A DNA stretch of 64,000 nucleotides from Cerrena zonata (Eukaryota > Basidiomycota > Agaricomycetes > Polyporales > Cerrenaceae), in NCBI GenBank assembly GCA_038087015.1, contig JASBNA010000048.1, forward strand, positions 186,001-250,000, given 5' to 3'. Below are positions 43,890 to 57,670 of the stretch, in pieces (position 1 is the first letter of the stretch; every line of letters begins with the position of its first letter). The notes under the pieces were generated by a model. It was given only the letters and a program-made list of their open reading frames with translations, ran no database searches and had not been told where the DNA came from. A program made the position numbers and the translations under genes.

Positions 43890-45029
43890 CTAAGTTCGGT
43901 CGTTTACAACACTGTACGCGACCCGGGCTTCACGATTCCACAACATGAATCTCTGTCGAAACTGTTCAGGGCTGTCAGACTCAAGAATAAGGGATAGTCT
44001 GCATGGCGGAATGCCAGCAATGACGAGGGAGTGCCTGAGGATGAGGAGGTTAGGCGAAAGAGGAGGTGGATACAGCAGAGTGGCAAACACTGCATCCATG
44101 CAGGATATTTTGGAGGGTCTATTGATGTGCCTGCGTTCGTCATTAGTGCAGGCAGCAATTTCGTACCTGCATGTTGTACAGTAAATAGACAGTGGTAGAG
44201 GTGATTGCTCATAACTTACAGCATGATAGAATCTCGTCGAATGGTGAGTATGCTGCCAGGTTTTCTTCGAGATGGATTTGTAGAACTGTGCGTTCTACCT
44301 TGGACGGCATCCATGTATCTGCGTAATAAGCAATGGTGGCTAACAAATGGTTAGAACAGTTTGTGCCGATAGCGGTTGCTCACCTGCCCGGTCAAATGTC
44401 ACTTCGCTTGCGCGAGCGGGAGATTGATGTTCATGAACGAAGCCCAGCATGTGGCTGCATTCGTGCAAAATTGAGCGGAGTTCATGTGAGGTTAAACAAG
44501 ACTCAGATTCGTCGATGCCGCCTAGTTGCATCGTGGGCCTGTCGGCATGGACAATTTGGCAATTTGTACCGACGTAGCTCCATGATGAGACAGGAGAAAA
44601 CTTAATTCGTATGGCACCTCCGAGAGCCACTTGTTCAAGTTGAAGATTGGTATGTTGAAGCCACTTGCTGAGGCCCATCAGCACCTTGCAATGTTGAATT
44701 GAGTTGCCGTTTAAAAAAGAGAAGGTAATAGTCTGAAAGATGGTCAGAGGGCGAATGGAAAGGAAAGGATGACAAACAGAGCCAATGTCCCACAATCGTG
44801 AGGTTAGAGACACGGAGTACTGAGGAGAATCGTCATCGTTTGGGGGTTCTACATTTGCTAATTGTGCACAACGGCACTGCTTAACTACAAGTGTGGTGAG
44901 TGAATGCGGGGTGAGTAGGCGAGAATGAGTACCAATGGCACAGTCTGGGTCGTCATGACTCGGATTCAACAAAGGTATGGGCTCAGATGGACTCAGATAA
45001 GCGATCTGCAACGGTTGGTCGTGCTGCAT
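43890..45029 (-). pseudogene. Astacin-like zincin metallopeptidase, frameshifted (copy 1)
   Basis: Exons are 45029-44933, 44884-44778, 44732-44384, 44339-44220 and 44166-43890, with introns of 48, 45, 44 and 52 nt. The zinc-binding HECSHMLGFVHE is at 158-169 (HExxHxxGxxH). All four intron positions match the copy at 47318-48522. Exon 4 is 120 nt against 121 there. The missing base falls in the Met-turn codons (SIM motif of the paralog, read as EILS here), so the total (950 nt) is out of frame and the C-terminal 90 residues would be misread. The call is therefore a recent pseudogene or a sequencing error. No signal peptide is evident. Confidence 0.78.
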
Positions 45030-45439
45030 ACCGGAAGTGTGGAAAAAATTGAGATGGGTGCGGTCGTGAATGCTTAGCAAAGTGGTTCGGAGTGATCGAG
45101 GCTAGCGAGTATGCTGGCACGACAGCGCTGGGCGTGACCCAAATAGGTAAAGACTGAGAGTTGAGGTTGTCTAACCGGCGGTGCGTATACATTCCATGGC
45201 CTGGAGCTCATGTACTGTACAGCCGCGACCATTTGTTTACGCGATGTGACCAGTGTTCACCTAAACCTCCGTTCACAAATCTCTATGACCTGTGACATCG
45301 ATCTCGGAGGGACGCCTAGGACGGACCATTCCAAATGAGGAAACCACTTTAGTACAACGTTCGAGAAATTGTCTTGGAAAGTGTCTGTATAGTGGAGCAG
45401 TACAGAGCTTCTCATCACCTCGTCTTTCGACATTACCAG

Positions 45440-46380
45440 TCGACCCTCGTCAGAGATCTACCCTTCTCTTTGCTGTGATTTCATATCCTGCTCTCCCGCT
45501 AGCAAACTTGCTCTCTGTCTTAAGGTTGTAGGTGTTATTGACCCGGCTATCAAACGTGCTACTGGTGTCCTCCAGAGGAAGTGCGATAGTGTCGTCCGCT
45601 CTGCTACAAGAATGCCCATGTTTCCAAGACACTCGATGATTATGTCGCTTCCTTCGATCGCAAGAACCCGCCGAAGGCATTCATTGTAGACTCTAATCTG
45701 ACAGTGCTGGCAACAATTGCTCGTTATGCTTGTGCCTACAATGCAATCGCTAAGCCAGATTGGTAAACCAAATCTAAGAGGTTGGTGGTATCTTGGCTTC
45801 ATGTAAACAATATGAAATCTTCGGATAACCCATACAGTGCCGGTCCTATCGTTGAACAGAATACCCATTTCTGTGACTTATCTCGCTGCTTTGGTGGTGA
45901 TGTCGATATTGCTTCCGTGTCTGCCCATTCCGGCGAATAGTATGAGAATGCTGGATACCTTTCAAAGCAAAGTTTCGATAAGACTGCTATTGCTCCTGAA
46001 GATCGTATCTCTGGTGTAATTGCGGCTACCTGGTATGACGTCTCAAACTCGATTTTTGTCGGAAAGCTAAAATAAAGTATATCAGGAAAGACGCAAGTGG
46101 TGCGGTTGGCAGTTTCCTTGTTGCTTTGCAAGGCCATGATTATAGCTGTAAACTTAAAGTTTATGCTGACGAATAGCCGCTTCCCTAAAGACGACCCCTT
46201 TTGCTTTGAGGCAAGTCCAAGACATCTAGATAGCATGGGATAAGTCAACTGACCTTGCGCAGATTTCTGTTTGGTTTGACAACATTGAGGACATCGAAGG
46301 GGATCCCGAGACCTCGCCGATTCTCTGTACATGTGAAGGTAAGCTATTTGTTAAAGATAACAACGAACCACCAATATGAC
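45440..46380 (+). pseudogene. Decayed gene of unknown family
   Basis: Clear coding-like stretches appear on the + strand in changing frames, interrupted by stops: VVGVIDPAIKRATGV near 45525, VDSNLTVLATIARYACAYNA near 45690, GPIVEQNTHFCDLSRCFGGD near 45840, GYLSKQSFDKTAIAPEDRI near 45955, and WDKSTDLAQISVWFDNIEDI near 46240. They are collinear, so this is one gene eroded by stops and indels. I do not recognise the family. Confidence 0.5.
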
Positions 46381-47317
46381 ATCATCAAAGGTGCTTGCAA
46401 GTCATATGAGTTGACCTGGGCGATTCGAGAAGCCAGCGAACAGACTTGTAAGATCAAAAAGGGGGGGTGAGGTCTCCGAATTATCCCACTGCTCCTGAAG
46501 GTGGGTTGTTGGGAGTGGCAGGTTTTTGATACTTGGTTTACACCGGAGGCGGACAAGGTCTTCATTGAGTAGTGGTTCATACTGCGACTTCTTCATGTCA
46601 GATATCTGGGCGAAACGTACGTGACAAGGTGGTTGCTTATTTGGAACCGTGTCGGTGGGCATCAGGCTGCTTTTTTCGACACCTGTTGTATACGACACAG
46701 ATTCTAACTCAGACATTGAGCGGCAGTAGTACACATCTCATGCTGACGACTATGTATTACATCATTAAATGACATCAACTCGGTCGGAGACCAGTAATTT
46801 AGCCCTCGGTTCACAACTCGTTGGGACCAGTGACACAGGGCGAAACCCGTTCATTTTGATGGCCTGTGACGTCCGACGGTTCGAGTCTGTACAGTGAAGC
46901 ATTGTTGGACAAATGATGGATAGCGAACTGTTCCGTTTATAAAATCGGAAGACCGGAAAGGTGAGGACCGATTTGTGTGATGCGATCGATCGATCGGGGC
47001 TAAAGCATAGCTCATTAACAAAGTTCATGTAGGGTGTCAAGAAAAAATAGATTGCGATCTACGCTACAAGTTGTTCGATTGGTGTGAAAATAGCCCGTCA
47101 AGCGTAAGCGGTCCAAGAGGAGGTGCACAAATAGTGAATGCAAACGTGCCAAGAAAGGTACATGAATAGTGAATGCAAATGTGCCAAGAAAGGTACATGA
47201 ATAGATGCTGGCCTATGTGAGAACTACAAATTGAGAGTTGATGCTCCTGATCTTCGAGTGGTTGAGTAAATGTGGACGATCTTCGAAATGTGTGTGAGGC
47301 AATGGTTTGTGGTGCAT
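46381..47317. other. Spacer with a 35-bp direct repeat
   Basis: No gene is supported. A 35-bp unit (atagtgaatgcaaa.gtgcc...) is repeated in tandem at 47131-47165 and 47166-47200. GATCGATCGATCG occurs near 46985. Confidence 0.5.
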
Positions 47318-48522
47318 TTAATGAAACTGATTGCATGGAAGCAAGAGCTGGAGAAGGCAGGTTAGCGAAATAGAGGTGTGCGAACAAGGAACCGTCGACA
47401 TGTACCTCTCGCCATGGGTAGCGCGAGCCTCACGGTTCCACTCTTTAAATTTTGCGCGGAATTCTGTCGGTCCATTGGCAGCTATGATAATATTTTGTCT
47501 GCCGAGTGGGACACCAACAAGACGTAGGGTGTGCCGCAAAGTGGCTTCATGTGATGTAGTAGTGGATGGATAGAGCAAGGTGGCATATGCCTTGTCGATT
47601 GCCGACAACTGTGAGGGGCGGGGTATGGTCTTGCTCTGCGTGTTGATGCATGCGGGTATTTCGTACCTGATCAGAAAAAGTCAGTTACCAAACGCCGACA
47701 TGAAAGGAACGGGCAAACAGCATGATTGACATATCGTCGAATGGTGAGTACGCAGTGAGGTGCTGTTCGGCGTGGACCCGCAGCACGTTGTCCCAGATGA
47801 TGGTGGGTGACCAGGTATCGGCGTAGTAGTGAATGGTAGCTAAAAAGTGGTTGTATGTTGTGCGTGGCCCGTGTTAGAAAATGGTTACCTTTAGTCTTGT
47901 ACGTAAACTCATGGACTCTGGATGGAGATTGGTGCTCATGAATAAAACCCAGCATATGGCCGCATTCATGCAAGATCGAACGTAGCTCAGAAATGGATAC
48001 AGTAGGGTTGCTACCGTCGATGTTGTGAAATTGCATGGTAGGCTGTGAGGGGTGAGCATTCAGAAAGTTAGTTCCGAGGTATGACCAGCAACAAGAGCCT
48101 CCGAAACGGACTCTAACGTCGCCAGAGTCATTCGACCATTGGACACGCAAGTTGGTGAACTGCAGCCAAAGGTGCAGGCACTGTTTGAACTTAGCATGTT
48201 GTATAGAATTTCCATCTAAGAACAAGATACTAATGACCTACAAGCTGCGAGATGAGGGGAGAAATGGCGGAATGTATGTGTTGTGCACAAACCGATTCAT
48301 TCGGCCATAGTTTACCGTCAACACACGCGGCAGCAAACACCAAATGATTGTTGACAGAGGGATGGTGAACGTCGGATGGAGTGGGTGGAGCGTTGAAGAG
48401 TTGTACGCAATGACACACGTTGACTAAACATAAGTAGTAGGCGTGCAAACAGACAAATGAGTGGTCGAAGGCTCACCGATGTGAGAGTAGTCGAAGTTTT
48501 GACTAGTAAAAATTGCACGCAT
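47318..48522 (-). CDS. Astacin-like zincin metallopeptidase, 331 aa (copy 2)
   Basis: Exons are 48522-48477, 48423-48293, 48237-47889, 47839-47719 and 47666-47318, with introns of 53, 55, 49 and 51 nt. The sum of 996 nt is an intact frame. HECGHMLGFIHE is at 149-160, giving His149, Glu150, His153 and His159. It is followed 60-70 residues later by the Met-turn FDDMSIMLY. This combination fits zincins of the astacin/M12A type. The C-terminal part (ATLLYP, LRHTLRLVGVP, EFRAKFKEWNREAR) is a domain shared with copy 1 and outside the classical catalytic fold. No signal peptide is seen; the start is uncertain, since the frame continues upstream of the ATG at 48522 without another ATG before a stop. 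Intracellular action is possible. Confidence 0.75.
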
Positions 48523-49109
48523 AGGAACATTAGCGGGGATACGTTTGATGTAAAGTAGGCTGGAGATGCTTTGGTTGAGGTAGGCGGTTCATGACGAGGG
48601 GCAAACAGAGGCCTGAGGAACGCGTCCGAGAGCGCCTTTCGATAAAAGCACACGGTTGACGTGGAGAAAAGTCGATGATGAAGAGTGAAAAAATGAAGCG
48701 AAACATAGGCTAAAAGCTACGAGCAGCAACAGAAGGAGAGAGGGGTGAGTATGGGGTATATGTGAGGACGATGTAGGGTGTGACTACAGATGATTGAGAA
48801 AAAATTACAACGTTGAGTACTGTCAGTAATGCGTCGTAGCGTGTATGCGAGCATTGATAACTGGAACTACTAGAGACGTAAGCATCATTCGCAGTGATTG
48901 TGGTGCCAAAGTACAACGATATGTTTTTTTTTGGAATGAACAGGCGTCTATTACGTGACAACAATGTGTAAGGTACAACATTTTTTTTGTTGTGGAGTTA
49001 ACGAACATCTATTACTCGACAACAATGGGTGAGAGGGCACGAGAATAACTTAAGTATAAAAATATATGTATTGGGCGGGCTGTTAAGTAGGTAGCTGAAC
49101 ACAGAATAT
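48523..49109. other. Spacer with a tandem duplication
   Basis: A ~66-bp degenerate direct repeat (about 48940-49005 and 49006-49050: tctatta.g.gacaacaatg.gt) occurs here. No gene is seen. Confidence 0.4.
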
Positions 49110-52100
49110 TTGGGGGTCGGATATGTGCGCCCGGCGCCGCTTTTCACTAGTTCTACTTTCAGAGTGGATGTATCCGTGATAGGCCACGTGATATATCCAC
49201 TCCCAAGTGCTACATTGCGTGTGCGCACTACGAACCAAGTTCACGACTCACGCTGGACTCCCTTGCTCTTGGCAGCCTCTACTCATAGTCCGTGGACGAT
49301 ATCCTTCTCAATACAAAACTCTGTTCAATGGCTCTCGTCATATTCAGCCCCTATGTGTGTCGATAAGAACCCAACCCTTAAGACCTCTGTGTATCGCTCT
49401 TGGTATGGCCGCTTTCCTCAGCACCAAACCCACGATCGTCGATATAGATCTAGCTATCATCAGAGTCAGTCGGATAGAGCGGAGGGGAAGGATACATGTT
49501 TTTGGTGCAGAGTAGGGGTGGGAGGATTACTAGGTACGTCTCTCGAAACTTGTTGACAACTCGTTTCACTTGCTCCCTACCCTCATGACCTCTTTTTGTA
49601 CTCACACTCCGTCCCAATCCCTTGCTGTCAGGATAAATATGGCCGGGGCATGTCCATGCGTACTATCAACAACCCTACCATACATACCACAACTCGACAA
49701 GAAAACCACCTTGTTCCTGCGCTCGGAGAACTCTGCACGTATCGAACTTTCCCTTCTCACTCAGATGCAGGTCCTTCAGTGTTCTTACCACCTCCCTATT
49801 CTTTCGTGGTATGGTCATACCACTGGTACTCTATATAGCAGATTCTAACATAACGCCGATCTCTCTATTGCTAAACGATCACTCCAACTGGCGTATTTAT
49901 GACTCGGCCATTCACGCGATCCTTATCTCTCGTCGACTTCCTACTCTGCTCTCACAGTAGAAAATACCTACGTACCACTGTCGAGGTTAAAATCTTTGTG
50001 CCAGCAATAGCGATCTGGCTTAATCGATGTATTCGGTGGTCGACTTGGTTATGAGCACTGGGACCTCGAGGGGGTGATGTTGTTGTGCGGGGTGGGAGGA
50101 GAACATCGGCACTGAAGAGAGGAGTCGGTGATCGAGGTGTCCGCAGGCTATGTCAGGCTACGATCGGGTAGGACGACCGTGACCCTTAGCTTGACCAGTC
50201 AACCACTCAGCTTGCTTGTTTCTGTCTGAACCTGAACATGGAGCTCGAGCCTGAATCACCTAAGCCTAAATTCTTCGACTATCTAGCTACCCTTTCGCCA
50301 CTACGTTACCTGACTCCATGGAGCCCTCGTCCCCAGTGCCTTTGCTTGTCATGCACCCTTCTAGCTGCCGATTCACGTCCGTTCACTTGTGCCCTCAGCT
50401 TCTGGTCATCCCTCCTCTACTAAGTTCCGACGTGGTCAGAACCTGAAAGCGATGCGTGCTTTCTCTGGCCCGGGATCTCCCTTCTACCGAACTTAGATTT
50501 CCGTCGTTTCCTCTCTCTTCGATACCCGCAATTGTATCCCACTGAAGAAAAGAAACCATGCTTGCCAACTGATGTCAAACCCGCTTGAGACCCATGCGCA
50601 ATATCCCTCGGAATCTGCACCGCTAGTATGGATCCTCATTAGGAGGGGGGTGGTTAGCGTGAGCCCCGCTTCCTTCAAGTTGATTGACCACATTGGAAAT
50701 GGCAGGGACTTCACATCGTAAGCCACTACTGGCAATCGACTCAGACTAACATGTCCTAGTTGTCTCCCTCTTTTTACGCTCGTATTCCTCTCAATTGCTC
50801 CGCCCGGATTAGTATGGCTGCAACATGTCTATGCGTACCACCAAGCCTGCCGTGCCTATCACAACGCCTTTTCTCAGCCTCTCACGCTCAACACCTCCTA
50901 TTCTACGTACGCGTGTTCCTCTCTGCATGACGAGCTCCACGCATGTCGAATCTTCCCTCTACACTCAAACACGGGTACTTCGACCCGACGGTATGGTTAT
51001 ACCATCGGTTCTCTATACCACAGACTCCAACATTGTGTCGGATACTCTGTTCCTATCTGCTAACCTCGAATGGCCTCTCCACGACTCGCCCGTTCTCCTT
51101 GATAGTACACTCAATCCCTTCTCCTTCGGCGATTTCTCACTCCACTCGGACAGAATAAACACTTCCACATACTATTGTCGACGTTGCAATCCTCGTGCCG
51201 GCGATCCTGCCTAATCGAAGCATTCGATGGTCGGTTTGGCCATGGGTAGTGGGGTCTGGAGGGAGAAGGGATGCTGTTGGGCGGGATGGAAGGGAAATCG
51301 AGACTGTAGATCGTCATGTAATAGGTATGTGTATTGGTGATTCATTTTATGGCAGTTGAGCTTAAGTAGATGAGTGCATCAGTCCAAACAACTGTCCACG
51401 TACGACTGGGTGATGACGCTTCCTGAAAATGTTGAAGAATACGTCCATGACTCCGAGTTGACGGCAACTCGACGTCTTGCGAGCCTTTTGCATATGTTGC
51501 TCGCCTGTACTAGACTGTCGTAGCTATTCCCTCACACCTTACATGATATCGGAAAGACGATGATCTTTCTCGGAGTCCGTCTAAGCACATGCGCCATGGT
51601 GCTTGTGCCTGCTTGTGCCTAATAAACGTCGTCTCCTTCCGATTTCTAAAACTCGGTTGATCTTGTCCTTCCGATGGCGCAAGGGACATCTCATTCTCGC
51701 TCCTAGAATGTCTTACCCACTCGTTAGGTCAATATATTTTCCGCTGATACTTATTGAGAACGGCTTTGCGAATGTCGAAAACATGTAACATACCTCGCTG
51801 TTGAACGTCCGCTCCCCCGCTGCCCAAGTATAATGGTCTTTCATTAGTATTTCCGCGTGGAAAGCCCATGACCTTCGGTTTCCCTTTCCCACCGCAGTCC
51901 AAGTGATCAATGACTCGAAATCAATAGCTCATTAGCAATGTTCCATTCGCCTAGTAAAAATATATTCGTTCGTCTCGCAATGACACCTAGTACAATTTAG
52001 TACACGTTTGGTGGTGATGCGTATTCGATCGATCCCCTCACATCAGTGGAACCACGATATAGACGTGCAAATGTGGAAACATCAAAACGGAGATGGTATT

Positions 52101-53930
52101 CGAGCGATGGGATAAGCCTTGAAACACGTGAACATGACACTAGGTACAAGGGTCAACGCAGGGGTTCCCGGGTACAGAGCATAGTATCAGTTTTCATACC
52201 AGGTCCGAAAAACAAGGTCGAGGATGAAATATGAATGCGTGTCTCCCAACCGGAAGGGGATCAGTGGGTGTATGCAACCAATGACGGAAGAGAGCGCGCT
52301 AAGAACAGGAGAGGCAATGGGCTTTCTGTCCATTGTGGTCATCACATCAAGAAGGTATCTTTAACGTCTGTCGTGCACATCCGAGGGGTCGTTGGTACCT
52401 TGATTCTATGGTCGCGTATTGAGTCTGAATCAAAGAGTCTAGTTCTTGTCTTACTAGGAGATGTTAGGTTGGTTGCGAGGTCAATGTTAGCGTGAAGGAC
52501 TTACTTAAACATGACGCCTCCTTGGTGTATAGATTGTACATAAGATCCGCTTTTCCAACCATCGTATAAGCTACCAATTGTACTTTGGAGAAATCGCCGA
52601 ACGAGGCATGTATCAAGAGTATCCGCCTTTAGAGCAAGTGCTGGCGGAAAGAGAAAGGGAGAGACGTTCAGTGAGTTATGTCTGGCTGGAGGTAAGCACA
52701 CGACAGCAGGTATCAAGATGGTAACCGGTGGAGGAAAAATGACTAGCAAAGTCAAGATACCGGGGAAGCGACACCAACCTGGCTCAACAGCCGCCATCTT
52801 GAGGCTGAGATGAGGAGGTTTAGAGTCCGAAGTTTGAGCTGCTATAAAGACCGGTGGGTGTAGAGGTTGAGTATCTTGAGTTGAAGTTGAGCTGCTAGGC
52901 AAGGTTTGGTAGGATGTCTTCGAGTTCGACGTTCATCAGGGTAAAGGAGATCCACCATGAGATACAAATGAGGCATGTAGCCAGGTAGTAGTAGCATCAA
53001 GAGCAATTTGGGCTGGGAGGTCGGATAGCCTATGGGTGTATATAGTCTATTATGAAAGCATGTTGTTAACGCTTCCGCGATAAATGGGAGCTTGGGAAGA
53101 TGTACAACCGATAAAGGATGTCCAACAGTCTCTTATTATGAGCAGGGCGCATCGAATCAAGATGAGAGGCACTAGTTAGATGATGCTTTCCGACGTTTGA
53201 GATTGTGTGTTGCGCAGGTGGTGATAATAAGGAGAATATTGTGCGAGGGTAAGTGCAATTGATGATTTGCTGATAGTGACTTACGGCATGAGGCCCCAAC
53301 CTTCTTTAACTCAGTGTCCTGATAATGCGACGAGTGTCCATCCCAAGGACACAATTTCTCGGGGAGTAAGCACGATTTCGTAGGGTGTAAGGTAGTAGTC
53401 AGTTGAATCAAGGACCTTCATCTTGAGAGCGAGATATGGGAGGAGAAGACGAGAAGTTACGTTCAGTAGAAGGGGGACCTAAAGCCTGAGAGAGAGTACA
53501 TCACTTTCAAGATTGTTAGTGGTCCTGGGTAGAGGAGAAGACCGTCAAAGTTGAAGCCACAAGAGAACCGACGTGGTTCGACAACCAGTAAGAAAGGGCT
53601 TGGGACAAGCTTGAAGCTATCAGGGAAATGAAGGATGCATGGAGTAAGGTAAGCTTGTGGAGGACCTGGAGAATGCGTAATCGAAGACTTTATGTTCAGG
53701 CGGATCGAGCTCGAGCTTTATGTTCGAAGAGATACAAGCAAGAGAGGAGCAGGAGTGAAGTGGTCGAACTCGATCGTAACCTGACGCCCGGCTCTCGATC
53801 GTCGACTCTTCCTCCTCCTCGATGTTCTACTCACTCCGAGTCTCTCACTCCGAGCTACTCGCCGTCGATAACACGGTTTGCCTCTTACACCCCGAGGTTC
53901 TTGATCTACAATTCATATTAGGTGCCGACT
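49110..53930. repeat. Degenerate repeat unit R1
   Basis: Several blocks recur in the same order in 54180-57660. 49190-49330 (agtgcta..tgcgtgtg...acaaaccaggttca type) matches 54480-54600. 51840-51960 (agtatttccgcgtggaaagcccatg) matches 56215-56340. 52570-52720 (tttggagaaatcg...ggagagacgttcagtg) matches 57260-57420. 53770-53810 matches 57595-57630. Within R1 there is also a weak internal copy (49600-49860 against 50800-51060). ORFs are short and collinear coding is not maintained. I annotate no gene; eroded gene or transposon copies are likely. Confidence 0.55.
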
Positions 53931-54179
53931 TGGGCAACAACTACTGGCACTGACTCACGCATCCTCTCTGCTGCTGTCTCCCACTCACCTCATTTAATGT
54001 CTCATTTATTAGTCTTTCTAGCATACCTGTCCCGTACCAACTCAGCATCTCTCCGTACCTTACACTAGTCGCCATCAGTACTCCTTCGCGTTTATCCTCG
54101 GCCTGGTACTATCTAAAACTTGAATCACAAAGATCGTTGTATGCTCCTTCTTCCCCTAACTGCCCGTCTGATGTCTGAT

Positions 54180-57100
54180 GGCTCTTTTCTAGTAGTACAT
54201 GTTGCGACTGCTCCGCCAATGTGACTACTATACAAGAGCATCTCTACGTTATTATATCACACCACACACCAAGCCCTCGGCTGGATTGACCTACTCGTTG
54301 ATCCACGTCTTACTTCATAACGCGCCGCGCTCTCAGGCAAGGGGAATCCGTCGACACGATCGGATCTCGTCCTCGTATGTCTTCCTAAAACCCTTGTATA
54401 TTCCCATATCACTGGCAGTCCGCACAATCTCGCTTTCCGAGTAGACTTATCACCCAAAGGTCCGCGATCCATCCGCTCCCAAATGCTACTTTGCGTGTGT
54501 GGATCACAAACCAGGTTCATGGGCATGCTTTCCCCTTCTCTCAACGGCCCCGACTCGTAGTCTGCCGTCGATATCTCGCTCGATGACCTTCTACGCAACT
54601 CTGTTCCGGCTTGTTTCACTGCATTCAAACTTGAGCGATGCCATTCCTCAGCACCAAAGCTCCCGTCGTCGATCTTGTCGGAGAGTGTTGACCTGGATAA
54701 AGTGGAAGATGTGGAGGTGCTTTTGCTACGGAGTAGGAGTTGCTAGGTACGTCTCTCGAAACTGTTTAACCACTCATTTCACTCGCTCTCTCTACGAAGG
54801 TTTTAGTGTAATCTACTCGTATCCAAGTCAATCACCAAATATCCGCCTATCTTGGAGTCTCGAACGGATCTATGATGCTCTCCTGTAGTCCTCGGTGCTT
54901 AGCGGACCCATAAAAATCACCGCAGAACGTATGTCTCCTCAGTATCTATCGTGCTGGACTCGCTCTGTGACATAGTGCTCTCAACGACTCTCCGTACTGC
55001 TGACTCAAGCTTACAGTCACTCCGGTGTTATTTTGTCACTCCAAAGAGACTCATACTCCCCTCTTTTGCATCCTGCGGTGTTCTATAATCGAATGAACGA
55101 CTATACAGCTGTGGTTATAGCAGCAAACACTAAGCTTCTCTATTACCCTACTCCGCGCCCTTACGACTTGCTCGCTCTCAACGTGACTATTGGAACAGGA
55201 TCACCAACGTCGTCGATCCCGTTTGTACTCGACCCGATCGAGTTCTTGCATGGACAGAAGAATGGTTGCACATATCTGTCTCAATGTCATATTTCCCTAT
55301 CCAGTCAACAACAATAATCGGCACATTGCGGGTTCGACGGGCTCATGTATTGGACCATCGAGGAGGATGACGAGAAAAGGGAAGGAGTCGGAACCCGTAT
55401 TTCGTCTTCAGCATGGTATGTGAGTTCACTTACATTCACGGTTGCCGTTTTCTTATAAGGTGACTTTTTTTGCAAGGCTCCGCAGAGTGTGCCACCGTCG
55501 ATCACAGTCACCTCCGTGATCGTTCTATCAAACTTAGCAACCCCATTGCAAACGATGGGATACAAATGTCCAGACCATCTGAACGCTCGAATTCTCCGTC
55601 TTCCTACCGGATCCTCATTACCAACATATCCCTGTGGCTCACCTGCGCACCGATAGTGCAAACATTTCCCAACCTCACCAAGATTCGCCTATCGTTCTTG
55701 CTTACCCCATTCCACTGCCTTACCTGTTTCATTCGACGTTCTCTCCTGACTCTGAATAGCAGATCTAGTATCTCCGGCGTATCTTTCTCGTATCAGCGGG
55801 TCATACTTAACAATCTCCATCGGCTGTCCGTTAATAACGAACGTCGCTACGTTCAAGCTGCTTTCGACGTCGAGGCCGATAACATCGCCGTTGGCGATGG
55901 TGATCATATTTATGGTGGTCACTCAACGTACGGCATGGATTAGACAGACCCAATTGCTCGGGTTTATCTTTGACGAGTGTAGTGGCCCTTGACAGGCTCC
56001 CATCACGAAGACGAATCTGGAGCCTGCTTATGTTTGGATCTTATTGAAGATATCCCATTGTACTTCAGCCTGTCTCTGTCTATGCGGTCGAGCAACCTCG
56101 GGACCGTCTAGAGTGCCACCAATGGCAGGTTGAACTTTATAGGATAACTCTGACTGGATTCCAACTGTAATACCCTTTATATCATGGCCTTAACTGTTTC
56201 GTACTCGCCGTCTTGCATCAATACTTCCGCATTAAAAGCCCATGGCTTTGTTCTTTTTTAGTCACCATTGTGTAGCCTCAGCGACTGCCCTGCCCAATTA
56301 TAATAATCATCCATAATAAAACAATGTTCCATTTGCGCAGCTAAAGAAATATTAATTTATCTCTAAACGGCACTCAGTATAGCGGCGTCCAAGATCGATG
56401 GTAGAGTTGGAAAGGGATTAGGAGATCTAGGGATACAAATCATGAACGTCACAACCAAAAGGGCGGGTATGAGTCTACCTAGGCTGTTTGGGTGCAGAGC
56501 GTACTCGAGAATCAAAGTTTCACATCACTTGGTCGTAGATCTCAAAAGGTATCGGTGACTCCAAATGGATAGAGAGCACCCTGAAAGCTGCTATGTGTTC
56601 TTCGATGCATGAAGTTATCGGGAGGAAATTCGAAAATCCCTACTTATAGGTCCTTGGCCGTGGTCATAAACATCCATGGGATTCTTGATGAGGATGTGGT
56701 TCAGGGCCAGTGTGTCGAGATATAGCGTGCAGTGCTGGGTTTGGTGCATGTAGTCGATGACGAAAGGGGATGCGTCGATGGTCGACAGTGCAGTTCGTTA
56801 CATAGTGAGACTGTGACGCTGGTTGTCTGGTGGCTGCAGTCGCATGCGACAGTCTTTCAGTGTCTCAAGGACACGGTAATCGTAGCATCACCCGTCTTCT
56901 GGATTTCAAAAAAGTAGCTGCAAATGCGTGCAAGGGGATATTGGGATATACCTCAGAGTCGGTAGGTGCGAGTATGGAACGCAAAATCACAGGTCGATCA
57001 TCGAGAACCAACTGAGCTGGGGATGATATTGTGTGGGGTTTACGACCTGGAGTAAAAGAACAAGGATGAAAAGGAGCTACGATAAGTTTGAGGCGAGACT

Positions 57101-57670
57101 CACTCGTTGTACACTTCCACACAATCTCCATGTCCCGCCCTATGAGAGATCAAGTTGCTTCCGAGGGCAGTGTTAGCAAGGACTTACAACGTGAGTCCTG
57201 CGATATTGAAATCTGCATACAAAGTCCTCTTTCCCAAGGAATCTCTGTCATATGAGTCGCTAGTTGCATTTTGGAGAAATCGTTAAAAGAGATATGTACA
57301 TGTATCGAGGGTGTCCAGACTCTACCTTGAGGGCAAGCGTTGGAGGTACGAGATGGAGAGACGTTCAGTGGACTAGGTCTGGCTAGGGGAGCGTACACAA
57401 TAGCACGCATCAAGAATGAAAACAGCGGAAGTCATGGTGTAGGAGAAACAACCGAGACTCAAGAGGCAAATATAGGAGATGCTACTTGTAGGGTAGGTGT
57501 TAAGAGGAAGAGGATGTATGGGCCGTCAAAGAGATTCCGACTAACGTTCCTGCAGAGATACAACTTGAAGTATAGGCGAGAGATGGAGATGATCCCCTCG
57601 ATCGTATTCTGATGTCCAGTCGGGACGCCTCCTCTTCGATCAACTAGTATGGTCGACTACTCATCATCCT
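54180..57670. repeat. Degenerate repeat unit R2
   Basis: Second, shorter copy of the R1 unit, with blocks in the same order. On the minus strand at 55922-55689 and 55661-55305 there are frames with protein-like composition (ITIANGDVIGLDVESS, FVINGQPMEIVKYDP). These may be exons of an eroded or unrecognised gene. A third partial copy begins near 58230 (agtgctactttgcttgtgcggg). Confidence 0.5.

Noticed and set aside
55305..55922. Minus-strand gene in repeat unit R2
   Set aside because: Two protein-like frames exist, but no consistent splice model joins them and the unit is degenerate; left as a remark in the repeat entry.
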